Source: Embiotoca jacksoni
Lineage: Eukaryota > Chordata > Actinopteri > Embiotocidae
Reading direction: 5' to 3'
NCBI GenBank assembly: GCA_022577435.1
Contig: JAKOON010000013.1
Location: 5,057,001-5,121,000, forward strand
DNA: 64,000 nt
Shown: positions 14,031 through 23,787 of the stretch, piece after piece
Position numbering within the stretch: position 1 is the first letter of the stretch
Layout: every line of letters starts with the position of its first letter
The notes under the pieces: model-generated
Database searches by the model: none
Told to the model about the DNA's origin: nothing
What the model saw: only the letters and a program-made list of their open reading frames with translations
Position numbers and translations under genes: made by a program

Positions 14031-15982
14031 TTCTACCCTTGCTGCTGCTTTGTGGGTGTATTCAGCTCTGTGTGTGTGTGTCTGTGTTGTGTGTCTGTGT
14101 GTGTGGATCGAGGACTCCTTGGCGACGTCCTTACCTGAGGGAGAATTTAAGCTTTTCCTCAGCTGAATGAGCAGTGCAGGAAATTTGCCATGAGACTGGG
14201 TTTCGAAGTGAGTGAGGGGAAGAGAAGTGGGAAATTCATTCATCGCTTGAATTCAACGTATTCAATGTCATATCACCTGTGATCCAGCTACTTTTGATGC
14301 TGCAAGTCAATAGGGTAAGAGTCCCCTTTATTTTGTCAGTAATATCACAATACAGTTGCACCTAGTGCTCCATATATAATTACTATTAAAGGCTCAATAT
14401 ACTTGTTTGACTCCTCAAGAGAAGCAGTATGACTCAGTTGAAGGTCAAATTCCTTTGATAAATCATGGTTGAGTGTCAGTGTAGCTGTGCAGTTAAATTA
14501 GGCCTGAGAAAATACTTGAGCTGGAATTGAAAGTTTTAGCAAAAGAGCACACAAAGACCTTGAAGCACCTTCAAAGTTAAAAGCAAATGTACACGTGAAA
14601 GGGAAAGGTAATGTCTCTTTCAATGTAACTTCTTTTTTTTTTTTTTTTTTTTGGGTGACCAAGTGGAAACTGAATAGCCATCTTTTCTCTACAAGCTACA
14701 AAACTTCCTTCAAATGGAAACCTTTTGCCCTATAAACAATATGTGCACATTAAAAGACCTATACATTTGAACGATTTTAACATTGACAAGAGTTCTCTGT
14801 CATATAAAATGCTGATAACCCAACTACACATGTTCCAAAATACAAACTGAAAGCCTTATCGAGCCATTTAAACTGATCAGTTTTAATAGTTTAAGTTTTC
14901 AAAATAAAAACTTTGTTTTAAAGATGTGCAAATTTTTTTTTTCTTATTCCAGAAGCAATAGTCAAGTTAATGTTAGTGATATGGACACTGAAAACTTCAT
15001 GAGAGGCACAATGCTTCAAAATCATTTCATTTCCACCAAGAGAGCGCCAAAGAAGATTTGTTGTTTCTTGTTTAAAGATTAACGATCCATTGTATCATCT
15101 ACAGTTCTCAAGGTTGGAAAGTTATGTTCACACGGAGAGATTTGCGAAGAACAGCGATGGCGGCTCAAAATTCAAATGGGAGCTCTTTCTTTTTTCTTTG
15201 GATGATGTGACATTATTATTGTAAAGTGCTGTTTCCAATGAACTTCGATCTCACCACAGGAATGTCATCATTTCTTCACCCAGAGAGGTGTGTTCCATTT
15301 CATAGAAAGAAGTGGAGGTCCACAATCTTGTTAAGAATTGATAATATTTTGCTAAGAAGTGGAAAATGAAAGTGATTGTGTGCAGGCTATCAGTGAATAG
15401 GGCTTTGTGTTGTTCTCTCTTGTCCTTTCACCATCTTGGCGCTGGAGCGCAGTGTATGTTTTTGTGCATGCCTTTCTAAAGCAACCTTGGCATGTGAGAA
15501 AAAAAAAAAGTCAAACACTTTTGCTCATCCTCTTTCTGTTTCACCCACAATTCCTCATACATACTTTCAGTGGTGACAACTGTGTGAATTTCTAAAATTG
15601 AATTGTTTGAAGAATGAGGACAAAAACACTATTTGCGTAAAAAATTTGGTTAAGGTTGGACGAATCATTTGAATATAACAAAAGAAGTATCACTGGAATA
15701 TGAGAAAAGAATACAGTGAGAAGAAAGCAAGTGAGGAGAATGAAAACGGCCTTTTAGGAACAATATGTAGTGGATTGCGCGTAACTTTTTTTTTTCTATT
15801 TTCAATTGCTGTATTGTCGTTTATGTTTTGTTGCTGTACATGCAGGTCATGGAGTGACCGCCGTAACCTTTATTACATATGGTCAGTACACCCAAATTAA
15901 GAAAGCACACATCAGCATTGTTAGGTATTTTTGCACAGATTTTGAGATATTTGTGTTTGTGATTTAAGCCTTCACACACACT
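14031..15982. other. Non-coding with short TG patch and poly-T
   Basis: An imperfect TG patch lies at 14066-14105 and a run of about 20 T at 14633-14652, possibly the A-tail of an old minus-strand retroinsertion. No retroelement body is recognisable next to it. Otherwise plain. Confidence 0.5.
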
Positions 15983-16131
15983 CTATAGAGCGATACAGAA
16001 TAGCGCTGTTGATTTTTTTAATGTAATTTTTCAGTGCATATCACTGATAAATTACATTCAATGCTATGAATATTCATATAACTGAAAAATTACAAAAAAA
16101 AAATCAACAGCACTATACTGTATCTCTATAG
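15983..16131. mobile_element. Foldback MITE, ~149 bp
   Basis: The two ends are long imperfect inverted repeats of about 50 bases. The left arm (15983-16034) starts CTATAGAG and runs through GATACAG and GCTGTTGATTTTTTT. The right arm (16079-16131) is its reverse complement, ending CTGTATCTCTATAG. Flanking TA on both sides would fit a TA target duplication. Inside, AATGTAATTTTTCAGTG and CACTGATAAATTACATT form a second hairpin that shares the left arm. No coding capacity. The superfamily is not certain (Tc1/mariner-type if TA is the duplication). Confidence 0.75.
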
Positions 16132-16220
16132 AATCAATGGCCCTGGTACTTGGATTATTCCAAAGAGCACACTGTCAACAGTATCAGCTATGTTGACCTC
16201 AACAAGCATATTTTCCTAGA

Positions 16221-16833
16221 GTATGACTTTTATGCCATATTTTGGATGACATGCTATAGTATAACTTTTTTTCAAAAAGGCATGCTATAACATGTCGTCC
16301 GAAATATGAAAAAAGTGACAATATAGCATGTCGTCCGAAATGTGACAAAAAAGTCATACTATTGCATGTTGTCTGAAATATGTAAAAAAAAGGTCAAACT
16401 AAAGCATGTCGTCTGAAATATGTAAAAAAAAGTCATTCTATAGCATGTTGGCCCAAATTTTGCAAAAAAAGTCATACTATCCCATGTCGTCCGAAATATG
16501 ACAAAAAAAAAATCATACTATTGCATGCTGTCTGAAATAGGAAAAAAAGTCATACTATCCAATGTCGTCCGAAATATGACAAAAAAAATAATCATACTAT
16601 TACATGCTGTCTGAAATAGGAAAAAAAAAGTCATACTATTGCATGTCATCCAAAATATGAAAAAAAAAGTCATACTATTGCATGTTGTCTGAAATATGTA
16701 AAAAAAAGTCACACTAAAGCATGTCATCTGAAATATGAAAAGAAAGTCATACTATAGCGTAACATCCGAAATTCAACAAAAAAGTCCGAAATATAAAAAA
16801 AAGTCATACTATAGCATGTCGTCCCAAATATGA
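16221..16833. repeat. Minisatellite array, ~40-bp unit
   Basis: About 14-15 imperfect units of 39-45 bp, each containing TCATACTAT, then GCATGTCGTCCGAAATATGA, then an A run of variable length. The first unit (16221-16272) is inverted relative to the rest, so the array starts with a head-to-head palindrome around 16255-16290. The unit is related to the array at 20931-21172. Confidence 0.9.
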
Positions 16834-17039
16834 GTTGTTGGAGGAAAAGTTGAGAAAAAGATTGTGGTCACAAAAAAATGTGGTTCTTTTAACTTTGCCT
16901 GACAGGAAACAAAATGTGGTTTCCCAAATTAAAGGACTATTTTTAACCGATTCACCCAACGTCCACTTTAGGTTCAAAAGTTATAATTCACATAGCTGAA
17001 AGAGCTCCATGTCAAAAAGGCATGAATCTCTGTTAGACA
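16834..17039. other. Non-coding, nothing recognisable
   Basis: Plain sequence following the array. Confidence 0.5.
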
Positions 17040-17295
17040 CCCTTACAAATGACAAATTCTATAATTTCTCTTGTCACAGCAGAACAAAATATTGAGAGGG
17101 AGATGCAGGAATATAGAAAGAGAACTGTCCCAGTTATGTTTGGGTCAGCTGCGGGACATGGGGTTCCAGGAGGGAGCGACATTGTTGTGCTGTTTTGCTG
17201 CCAGCATCCCCTCTTCTCGTCGTTTGCAGAGATTTATCTATCTTTTATCAGTGCTGACGATATGATCCAGACGATCCACATTTAGATCCTCTCAG
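17040..17295. promoter_or_regulatory. Candidate conserved non-coding block
   Basis: Balanced-composition, non-repetitive sequence in two partly open frames (17049-17285 and 17071-17265) that match no family. Motifs include CTTTTATCAG (GATA core) and GACGATCC. It could be an enhancer or a small exon-like region. Confidence 0.25.
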
Positions 17296-18479
17296 ACTCC
17301 TCCAAGCCTTTACTCTGGTCTGCCTTTCTCTTTTACTTTTTTCTTCTGCCTTCCCCCTTTCTTTCTCAGTTGAGTCATACATTTATCTACTTTTGTTTTT
17401 GCTTCTCATCACATGACTTTGACTTCCAACCAAATCAGTCAAATTGAGATGATGCAAATCTTTCCCTTTTTTTTCCCAACAACAATGCCTCTGAACTGGT
17501 TTAAGAGGGTTTCCTTGATTGGCCTTGTCCTCTTTGCTCCTCTCTTTCTGTCTCTCTCACAATCACACAGTCAATCACTCATTCACCCTGAGCTGTTTTT
17601 TCTTGCAGTGACTTAGAATAAAGCAGAGGAGGTGAGTGAACTCCAGGGCTCAAAGACTAACTATTGACACTCCACCAGGGACATTCCCAAAGGCAGTTGG
17701 TCTATTTGACACTCAGCCAATCAGTTTTTGCTTCTGCATGACTGACAGCGGTGGTGTCTAATTACACAGGAATGTTTGGAAGCACCCAGATAATCCTCTA
17801 AATGCCGATCCAAAACTAAAACTCCCCACTTTGGATAAACAACAGGAACAAGTCATTGTATTTCAAGCAGTGTGGGGCTGAGGAGAGGGGGAATCCCTGC
17901 TCAGTTTGGACAAATTAAATATATTTGCAGATTTGGACAGGTATCCGTCTGCGTGCATTGCGGCTGTCCAGGCATGTTCTGCACAAAATCAGAGGTGTGA
18001 CATTCAAAATTGTGCCTCTTGTTCCCATCTTTGAAGAAATCTGACTCTGAATAGTAGAGATAAGTAACTGGAGATGGGCCCATTAATGTTCGAGAATTTG
18101 CATCAAAACAACACTCAGTACCTTTCAAACACCTCTCATGGAAGTTGACTGAAGGGCAATCCACACCAAGCTGCATTTTTTTATGCATTTTTTTTTTAGG
18201 GTTTTAAAAGTCCGTCATTTGTCTGTATCAAGCAATCTGATATGGTTAGGGGGTTATAGTCATTCGCATAGACCGAATTAAGTTTTATGCCTCGCTGGCA
18301 TCTCACCATGGTGTGAATTTCAGGTCAAGTTGCCAAGCTGAGAAGAATTAAGGCAAGCAAATTATTCAGAAACAAAACAATCAAGTTTCACATGCAGTAA
18401 TTTACAGTGTGGCAAATGTGGGATGAAAACCACAAGCACAAATATTCTTCCACTAAGCAGAAACAGTGGTCAGTCTCCT
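17296..18479. other. Non-coding, nothing recognisable
   Basis: Plain sequence, T/C-rich at 17320-17400. Frames at 17413-17616 and 17901-18188 are unremarkable. Confidence 0.5.
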
Positions 18480-18740
18480 TGACAACAGCTGCAGAAGTGC
18501 AGTAACTGTAACCGGTGAATTCTTTTAAGGCTCGAGTGGCTTCTTGCTGGTAGCTGGCTTTACATGCCAGCTAATGGGTTGCTTACATCCACTGTTTCGT
18601 GGCCCATCCGTGTATTATTGAATTCTAGATTAAATAAACAGTCCCCGGAGCGCAGGCTCTGTCATCGCTTTACGTTGTCTTGGAAATAGTGAACCTGGCA
18701 GGGATGACAATAAGAGAGCAGAATAATGGGTCGTGCAGTT
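18480..18740. promoter_or_regulatory. Candidate regulatory block with small hairpin
   Basis: Contains AACCGGTG at 18510-18517 (Grainyhead-like core) and a perfect 8-bp inverted repeat: TAGCTGGC (18551-18558) and GCCAGCTA (18566-18573) around a 7-base loop. GTATTATTGAATTC follows. No frame of interest. Confidence 0.27.
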
Positions 18741-19585
18741 TTAGAAATAAAGCAGCTCAAGTGTATTGTCGAGTTGTCAAACCAGAGTTGAGCTAGATGT
18801 GACCTGATTTGCCTATGTTAATATCACATGGCATTTCAAAATTAGCAAGGTAGACACATGGGACTCAAGCCACTATTTGCATTACCTAATGGTATTGCTC
18901 TTGCAGGCCTATTTCTGTCTGGGTGCATGATGTGTCTGCGCGTGTGCGGCGAAATGTGTGGTCTTGTGCGCGCTAGAGCACAACATCTGTCCATTTCCTT
19001 TCACGATGTACTTTACTTGTTGTGTTACACAGTACACTGCAAACCCTCCAGCCCAGAAAGGTAGAATATGTGAGGATCAGTCTGATAGCGAGAATAAAAA
19101 GGAGGAGGACTAGGAGTGATGGAAGAAAGAAAGAAAGAAAGAAGGTTTGAGAGGAGATATAACAAAAAAAGAGGGAAAGTGAAAGAGAAAACGTACAAAA
19201 AAATGTAGAAAGAACAAAGCCATTGACAGCAAAGTCAGAAGTATCTTGACCTCGTCGTTTGAGCTTTAATGGAAGATTCATGTTCGCAGGGTCATCAATC
19301 ACCTATGGGAAATGGAGAGGAGAGAAGGATCCAGAGCAGTGGGTGTGTTTGGGGAACAAAGATGTGTAGAGGAATGAGGTTGAAGAAGAAAGTGGGGAGG
19401 AATGTGTAACGGAGATCGTGCAGGATGAAAGACAGAGAAAGAATTTGAGGAGAGAAGTGCTAACGGGACTTGTTGGAGTGTGTTTTTGACAACTGATTCG
19501 AATGGTATCAGACCGTTAAACAGCTGTTATCAATTGTTATGATTTTCATAATTATGGTTCACACTGAGCAAACTGCACTTACCAT
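18741..19585. other. Non-coding with short (AAAG)n
   Basis: An (AAAG)n run lies at 19122-19144 within purine-rich sequence extending to ~19200 and again at 19315-19460. The leucine/phenylalanine-rich minus-strand frame at 18973-19302 follows from that composition. Confidence 0.55.
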
Positions 19586-19602
19586 GCAACCCCTAGTGGC
19601 CA
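19586..19602 (-). promoter_or_regulatory. CTCF-like motif
   Basis: GCAACCCCTAGTGGCCA is close to the reverse-complement CTCF core (GCGCCCCCTAGTGGCCA). It sits at the edge of a repeat-rich zone, where repeat-carried CTCF-like sites are common. Occupancy cannot be judged. Confidence 0.35.
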
Positions 19603-19639
19603 TAGTAATATAACGGGAGCTTAGGTTAGGTAGCATAAG

Positions 19640-19860
19640 GAGTGAAACTTCCAACGAAGTAATTTTACCCGGGAGACATCATATCCGGTTTAAAACCAAA
19701 AGTTAACTTTGACCTACACAAAGTCACGTACGTAAAGTAACCTACGTAAAATAACTTGTATCACGTAGTGTAGTTTGCGTAACAAACGTACTTAGTTTAA
19801 TCCAAACCACAATCTTTTCCTAATCTGACCAAGTAGTTTTGTTGCGTCGTTAAACAAACT
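19640..19860 (-). repeat. Degenerate teleost interspersed repeat, copy B
   Basis: Read on the minus strand this contains AAGATTGTGGTTTGGATTAA and AACAAAACTACTTGGTCAG, matching copy A at 690-965, plus several ACGT-containing repeats (TTACGTACG, TTACGTAGG). Old and partial; the class is unresolved. The 92-codon minus-strand frame at 19792-20070 overlaps it and is acidic/serine-rich at the start, but matches no transposase I know. Confidence 0.55.
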
Positions 19861-20147
19861 GTGATGTACTGCAATGTTAATCACGTGTTTATTGTTGTTA
19901 CCATTACAATAAAGGCCCGGTACGCTTGTCGCTGGTACTCTCTCATCGACAGTATGTTGCTGATAACAGTTTACTGAGGGTAGAGGAGGACCCCGGTAGC
20001 CACAACTGGCAATGTTATCAGAATCATCTGAGCAGGATTCAGACCCCGATTCAGAGACAGCAGACGACAACCAACCACCTCGTCAACCGCGCTTACAAAT
20101 GACTGTTACAGAATGGTAAATAATGTTTTTATCAACTTCCATCATGG
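19861..20147. other. Probably repeat-derived, unclassified
   Basis: Lies between copy B and a transposon-like leader. Its minus-strand frame starts MSSAVSESGSESCSDDSDN. An acidic serine-rich N-terminus occurs in piggyBac-type transposases, but there is too little here to call it. Confidence 0.3.
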
Positions 20148-20640
20148 GCGTAACCACAGCAATTGAGGGAGGGGGGGTCGTGTCCCCCCCCCAATACTGA
20201 GAAAATACCAATCTGCCACCCCCCCAATATAGAGTAGACAATATGTTAAATATATTTTCCTTTCATTGATACCGTCAAAGGTTCTGTTTCTTGTTATTTG
20301 CTGTTGACTTTGAATTTATTTCCCATTATTAAGGAAAACCTAATTGTTCACATGGTTGCGCCCATTCTCCCTCCTTAGCGAGGTAGCTAGCACCGTACAT
20401 CGGGGTGTTGGTCCGTCAGCCGAGGGGGAACAGAAGAAGAACGGTCACTTCACCCAATAAGCAAAGAAAGCAGCACAGCAGCCGGAGAAATTAGTATTTT
20501 TTTTACACAGTAACTAACTGATACCTGAACAGGTAGCAGCTTAGTTGAAGAGGCAATAATAACTAACATTTTAGCTAAGTTGATGACCAGCGCCCCCCTT
20601 GTTTTGCTACTGACAGGTTCAAAGTGTAATTTTAAGTGTA
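20148..20640 (+). mobile_element. Probable DNA-transposon remnant (hAT/ZMYM-like leader)
   Basis: Begins GGGCGTAACCAC, followed by a G run and GTGTCCCCCCCCCAATACTG (20181-20200), then TA-, AGCT- and CTAGC-rich untranslated-type sequence. I associate this order with the 5' leader of teleost hAT elements encoding TTF-type/ZMYM-like transposases (memory, not alignment). No transposase frame remains in the window. Confidence 0.4.
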
Positions 20641-20930
20641 TGACAGTGTTATGGAAAGGATTCCTACAATGTTAAGACCTCTCTGATCGGAAAACAGCTG
20701 TTATATCGCTCTGCTCGAAGCCACCGGACTCCATTAATAAAAACAGTAATTTTAACGTGTAGAACACTGGAGTTGAGTGTGGTGGCTTTGAACAGAGTGC
20801 TATGGGACTATGGGTATGTAGCCTAACATCCATAATACAGATATATTGCTTTCTATCAGTGGTATTCGTCAGTGATCCTTTAGGTTTGTAGGTTTCCCAA
20901 GTGGAGAGAATAAAGAATGCAAAGTTTAAG
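20641..20930. repeat. Degenerate interspersed repeat
   Basis: AACAGCTGTTATATCGCTCT (20694-20713) followed by GAAGCCACCGGACTCCATTA and AAAAACAGTAATTTTAACG resembles a frequent teleost repeat module often seen beside transposon remnants. Boundaries are unclear. Confidence 0.45.
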
Positions 20931-21172
20931 TATGACATTTTTATGACATTTTGGACAACATCACTCATGTATGACATTTTTATGACATTTTGGACAACAT
21001 ATTATACTACATTTTTATGATATTTTGAACGACATACATTTTGATGTAATTTTTGATAACAAACTATATTATGACATTTTAATGACATTTTGGATGACAT
21101 AGGCAAGTCAGACATTTTTATGAAATTTTGAAACACATGCTATACCAACGAATCTTTATGACATTTTGGAAG
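20931..21172. repeat. Minisatellite array, inverted relative of 16.2-16.8 kb
   Basis: Five or six degenerate units built on TATGACATTTTTATGACATT followed by TTGGACAACAT or TTGGATGACAT and TATACTA. This is the reverse-complement version of the 16.2-kb unit (ATGTCGTCCGAAATATGA), so the two arrays belong to one family in opposite orientation. Confidence 0.85.
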
Positions 21173-21820
21173 AGGTCACCGCTGAAATGAGCCAAGCAGA
21201 CCGTCACGTTCAGCGAAGTTCTGCTGCTCAGCCCGTGTGCAGGTTGAGGAGGGTGGAGTTATACAGTTTTGGACTTCTGTGACAATATGATATCATGACT
21301 TTATGGAAGTACAAACGTCTCGCTGAGAGGGCAGAGATGCTCGATTAAGGCTGTGTGCATAATGAATTTACTAATCGTTTTTACTTTAGACACATGGCTA
21401 CATAGATTTATTCTCAAGATACATGACCATTGTATAAAACTGTCAAGGGTCATAACAGAAAAATGTTGACATGTTTTCAAATGACTCGAAAGAAAGAAGA
21501 TGTTTTGGGAGGTTTACATACAAACATTTCTACATCAATTCTCAAAAGAATCGTATTTATTTGTTATGTTATGTTTCCATAGCAAATGCCAGAGCTGGCC
21601 AAGAATTTGGTCCTATGAAAGGAAAGGAATGAAACTATTTCAATCCATTGTCTGTTGCAACAAAGTTATTACACTGTATGTGCACACAAAAGAAAATAAT
21701 GTTTTTTTCATTATAGTTGAATCGGGCACTGAAATTTCGACAAGTTGTTTAGAGTTGAAAAAAAGACCAAAGAAAGGGTAAATTGGAAACGATGGACACA
21801 TTAGCCTTGAATACACCCAC

Positions 21821-21822
<2 letters not shown>
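21173..21822. other. Non-coding, nothing recognisable
   Basis: Plain sequence. A 93-codon frame at 21500-21781 has no recognisable features. Confidence 0.5.

Positions 21823-21898
<76 letters not shown>
21823..21898. repeat. (AC)n microsatellite
   Basis: 76 bases of uninterrupted AC. Confidence 0.97.
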
Positions 21899-22274
21899 CA
21901 CAAATACACTCTAACAGGCCTTTAGTGAGTAAGATTTGCTCCTTGATAGCAGATGAATGACACACACTGACAGCCAGACACACACTCCCTCCTCTTTTGC
22001 TGCTTTCCTACTGATCATCACACACTTGGTTGGGTCAGGAGAAAGCCGGTGTGTCTGCGTGCTTGAGTGTGTCCATATTATGACACGAGTGCTTATCTTA
22101 GCATGTGTGATTTAACGTATTATATGCCCACTCTGTTGTTGGTGTGTGTGCGCGCGTGAATGTGTGTTTTACTTGCACTTGACTAGCCATCTATATGAAA
22201 TGAGTGCAAATGTGCCGCTGAGGTGCGAGTGTGTCTGTATGCACGTATGCTGTACGCTCTGCCAGTCTCTGTGA

Positions 22275-22276
<2 letters not shown>

Positions 22277-22334
<58 letters not shown>
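22277..22334. repeat. (GT)n microsatellite
   Basis: 58 bases of GT. Opposite strand sense to the AC array 378 bases upstream. Confidence 0.97.
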
Positions 22335-22336
<2 letters not shown>

Positions 22337-23622
22337 GTCCTTGATTGGTCTTACATGTGCCGGGGCAGTAAGCTTGTGTACACTGGTGAGGGAACGAGAG
22401 AAAGAGAAAGAAACAGTGAGAAAGCAAGAAAGACAGAGAGTGGGGGGTCTCTGGGGGTTAATGGTGCTACATGATTACGGTCCGTTGTAGGTCAACCTGT
22501 TGTTCTCTTCCTCTATCTCTATTTCTCCCTCTCTCTCTCTCTCTCTGCCTTTCCCTCCTTTCCTCCCTCTCCCTGGCTTGCACCTGCCTACTCCGCCCCG
22601 GCATTGTGCCGCTGTGAAAACGTTTAACCGATGCTGAATGAACCAGCCAACCCCCTCCCTCCCTCCCTCGCCATTCCCTTCAGTGTTAGAGAGCTAGCAG
22701 GGGTGGGAGTAGGTGGGAGGCAGGATATGGAGAGATAGAGAGAATAGGGCGGGGGGGGGCAACAAAGGGCACATTCTCCCCTCCCCTGCATACTTTGCCC
22801 CACTTCATTCTGGCCCAGCCTAGAGCAGAGGGCTTTGTTTCCGGGACAAGGCAGAAATATGGCTGATCGTTCCACTCTTCCAAAGTGAGCATCACAATAT
22901 GGGAAGAGGGGCGGAGGGGTGGAGAGGAGAGGAGCTGGAATCCAGGAATACTGTAGTGGAGGGTTGAAAGCTACGAACGTGATGTTTCCTGCTTGACAGG
23001 TCACAAAACCAGCATGACCTAAAACGTCTGCTGTAACGCTTCCTCACTGGGGTCAGACAGGCGAATGGGTCCAATTCAGGATGGATCCTAGTTAGCCTCC
23101 CACTTCAGATGAGTTTATGTTACAAAAATAGGTACTTAAATATGACCTCTGCACTGACATCATCAGAGATGTGACTCCAGGGCCTCTTCAGACTCTCAAA
23201 GCAGAAATAATATTTGTATCAACTACCAATGTGTAATAACTTCAAGACTGACATCTTTGTGACACGTTCACCAGTACAACTCTTCAATAAAAATCTGACA
23301 TACAGTAAATACATTTTGCGACATTGTTTGCTGTTTGAAAACCACAGTATTGAGCTTTTTAGTCAATACTGACAGACAGACAGACAGGCAGATGTGTTTG
23401 TTATTTGAATAATTTGTACCCCTCAATTAACTTGTATCAAGTGCCCATGAAAATCTCACAAACTGAGGTGTATTTCTACCCTTTTTAATGTGCACTAACT
23501 CCACTGTTGGTGGCCTGTGAAAGGTGTTGACAGATACTTTGGACTTTCTGCTCATATCTGCAGCTACTTGTATTCACATGTTAGTGATAAGCTTGTTATT
23601 GCTCACATTTCTCTCTTTGCAG
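22335..23622. other. Non-coding, purine/pyrimidine tracts
   Basis: GA-rich (22388-22445), CT-rich (22500-22575), a CCCT stretch (22652-22672) and GA/G-rich (22695-22760) tracts, then plain sequence. Proline-rich minus-strand frames at 22624-23074 arise from these tracts. Confidence 0.55.
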
Positions 23623-23787
23623 GTGATCCGATCAGTCAGTAGAGGTTGCTACTGGGCACAAGGATGATCCCTCACCGGCTTCTCACCTGTGCGCACCAGT
23701 TCTGTTGGAATTGACGTCAACGCCACACGTATGGCGACCTGGAAATAACCCCCCCAACCCCCCCCCCCCAAGTCTTCACAGTGATGA
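23623..23787 (+). other. Candidate exon (untranslated or alternative)
   Basis: Bounded by an acceptor-like CTCTCTTTGCAG ending at 23622 and a donor-like GTAAGA at 23788-23793. Inside is a short frame, MIPHRLLTCAHQFCWN, at 23664-23714, and a C-rich run of ~20 near 23750-23770. No known protein matches in any frame, so it could only be a non-coding exon, a 5' UTR exon or chance. The C-run speaks against strong constraint. Confidence 0.2.

Noticed and set aside
14633..14652. Poly-T runs (also 27783, 31995, 60568) as SINE/LINE A-tails
   Set aside because: No retroelement body or target duplication could be recognised beside them.
15040..15056. Second CTCF-like site (CCACCAAGAGAGCGCC)
   Set aside because: It needs a one-base shift to fit the consensus, so it is not a real match.
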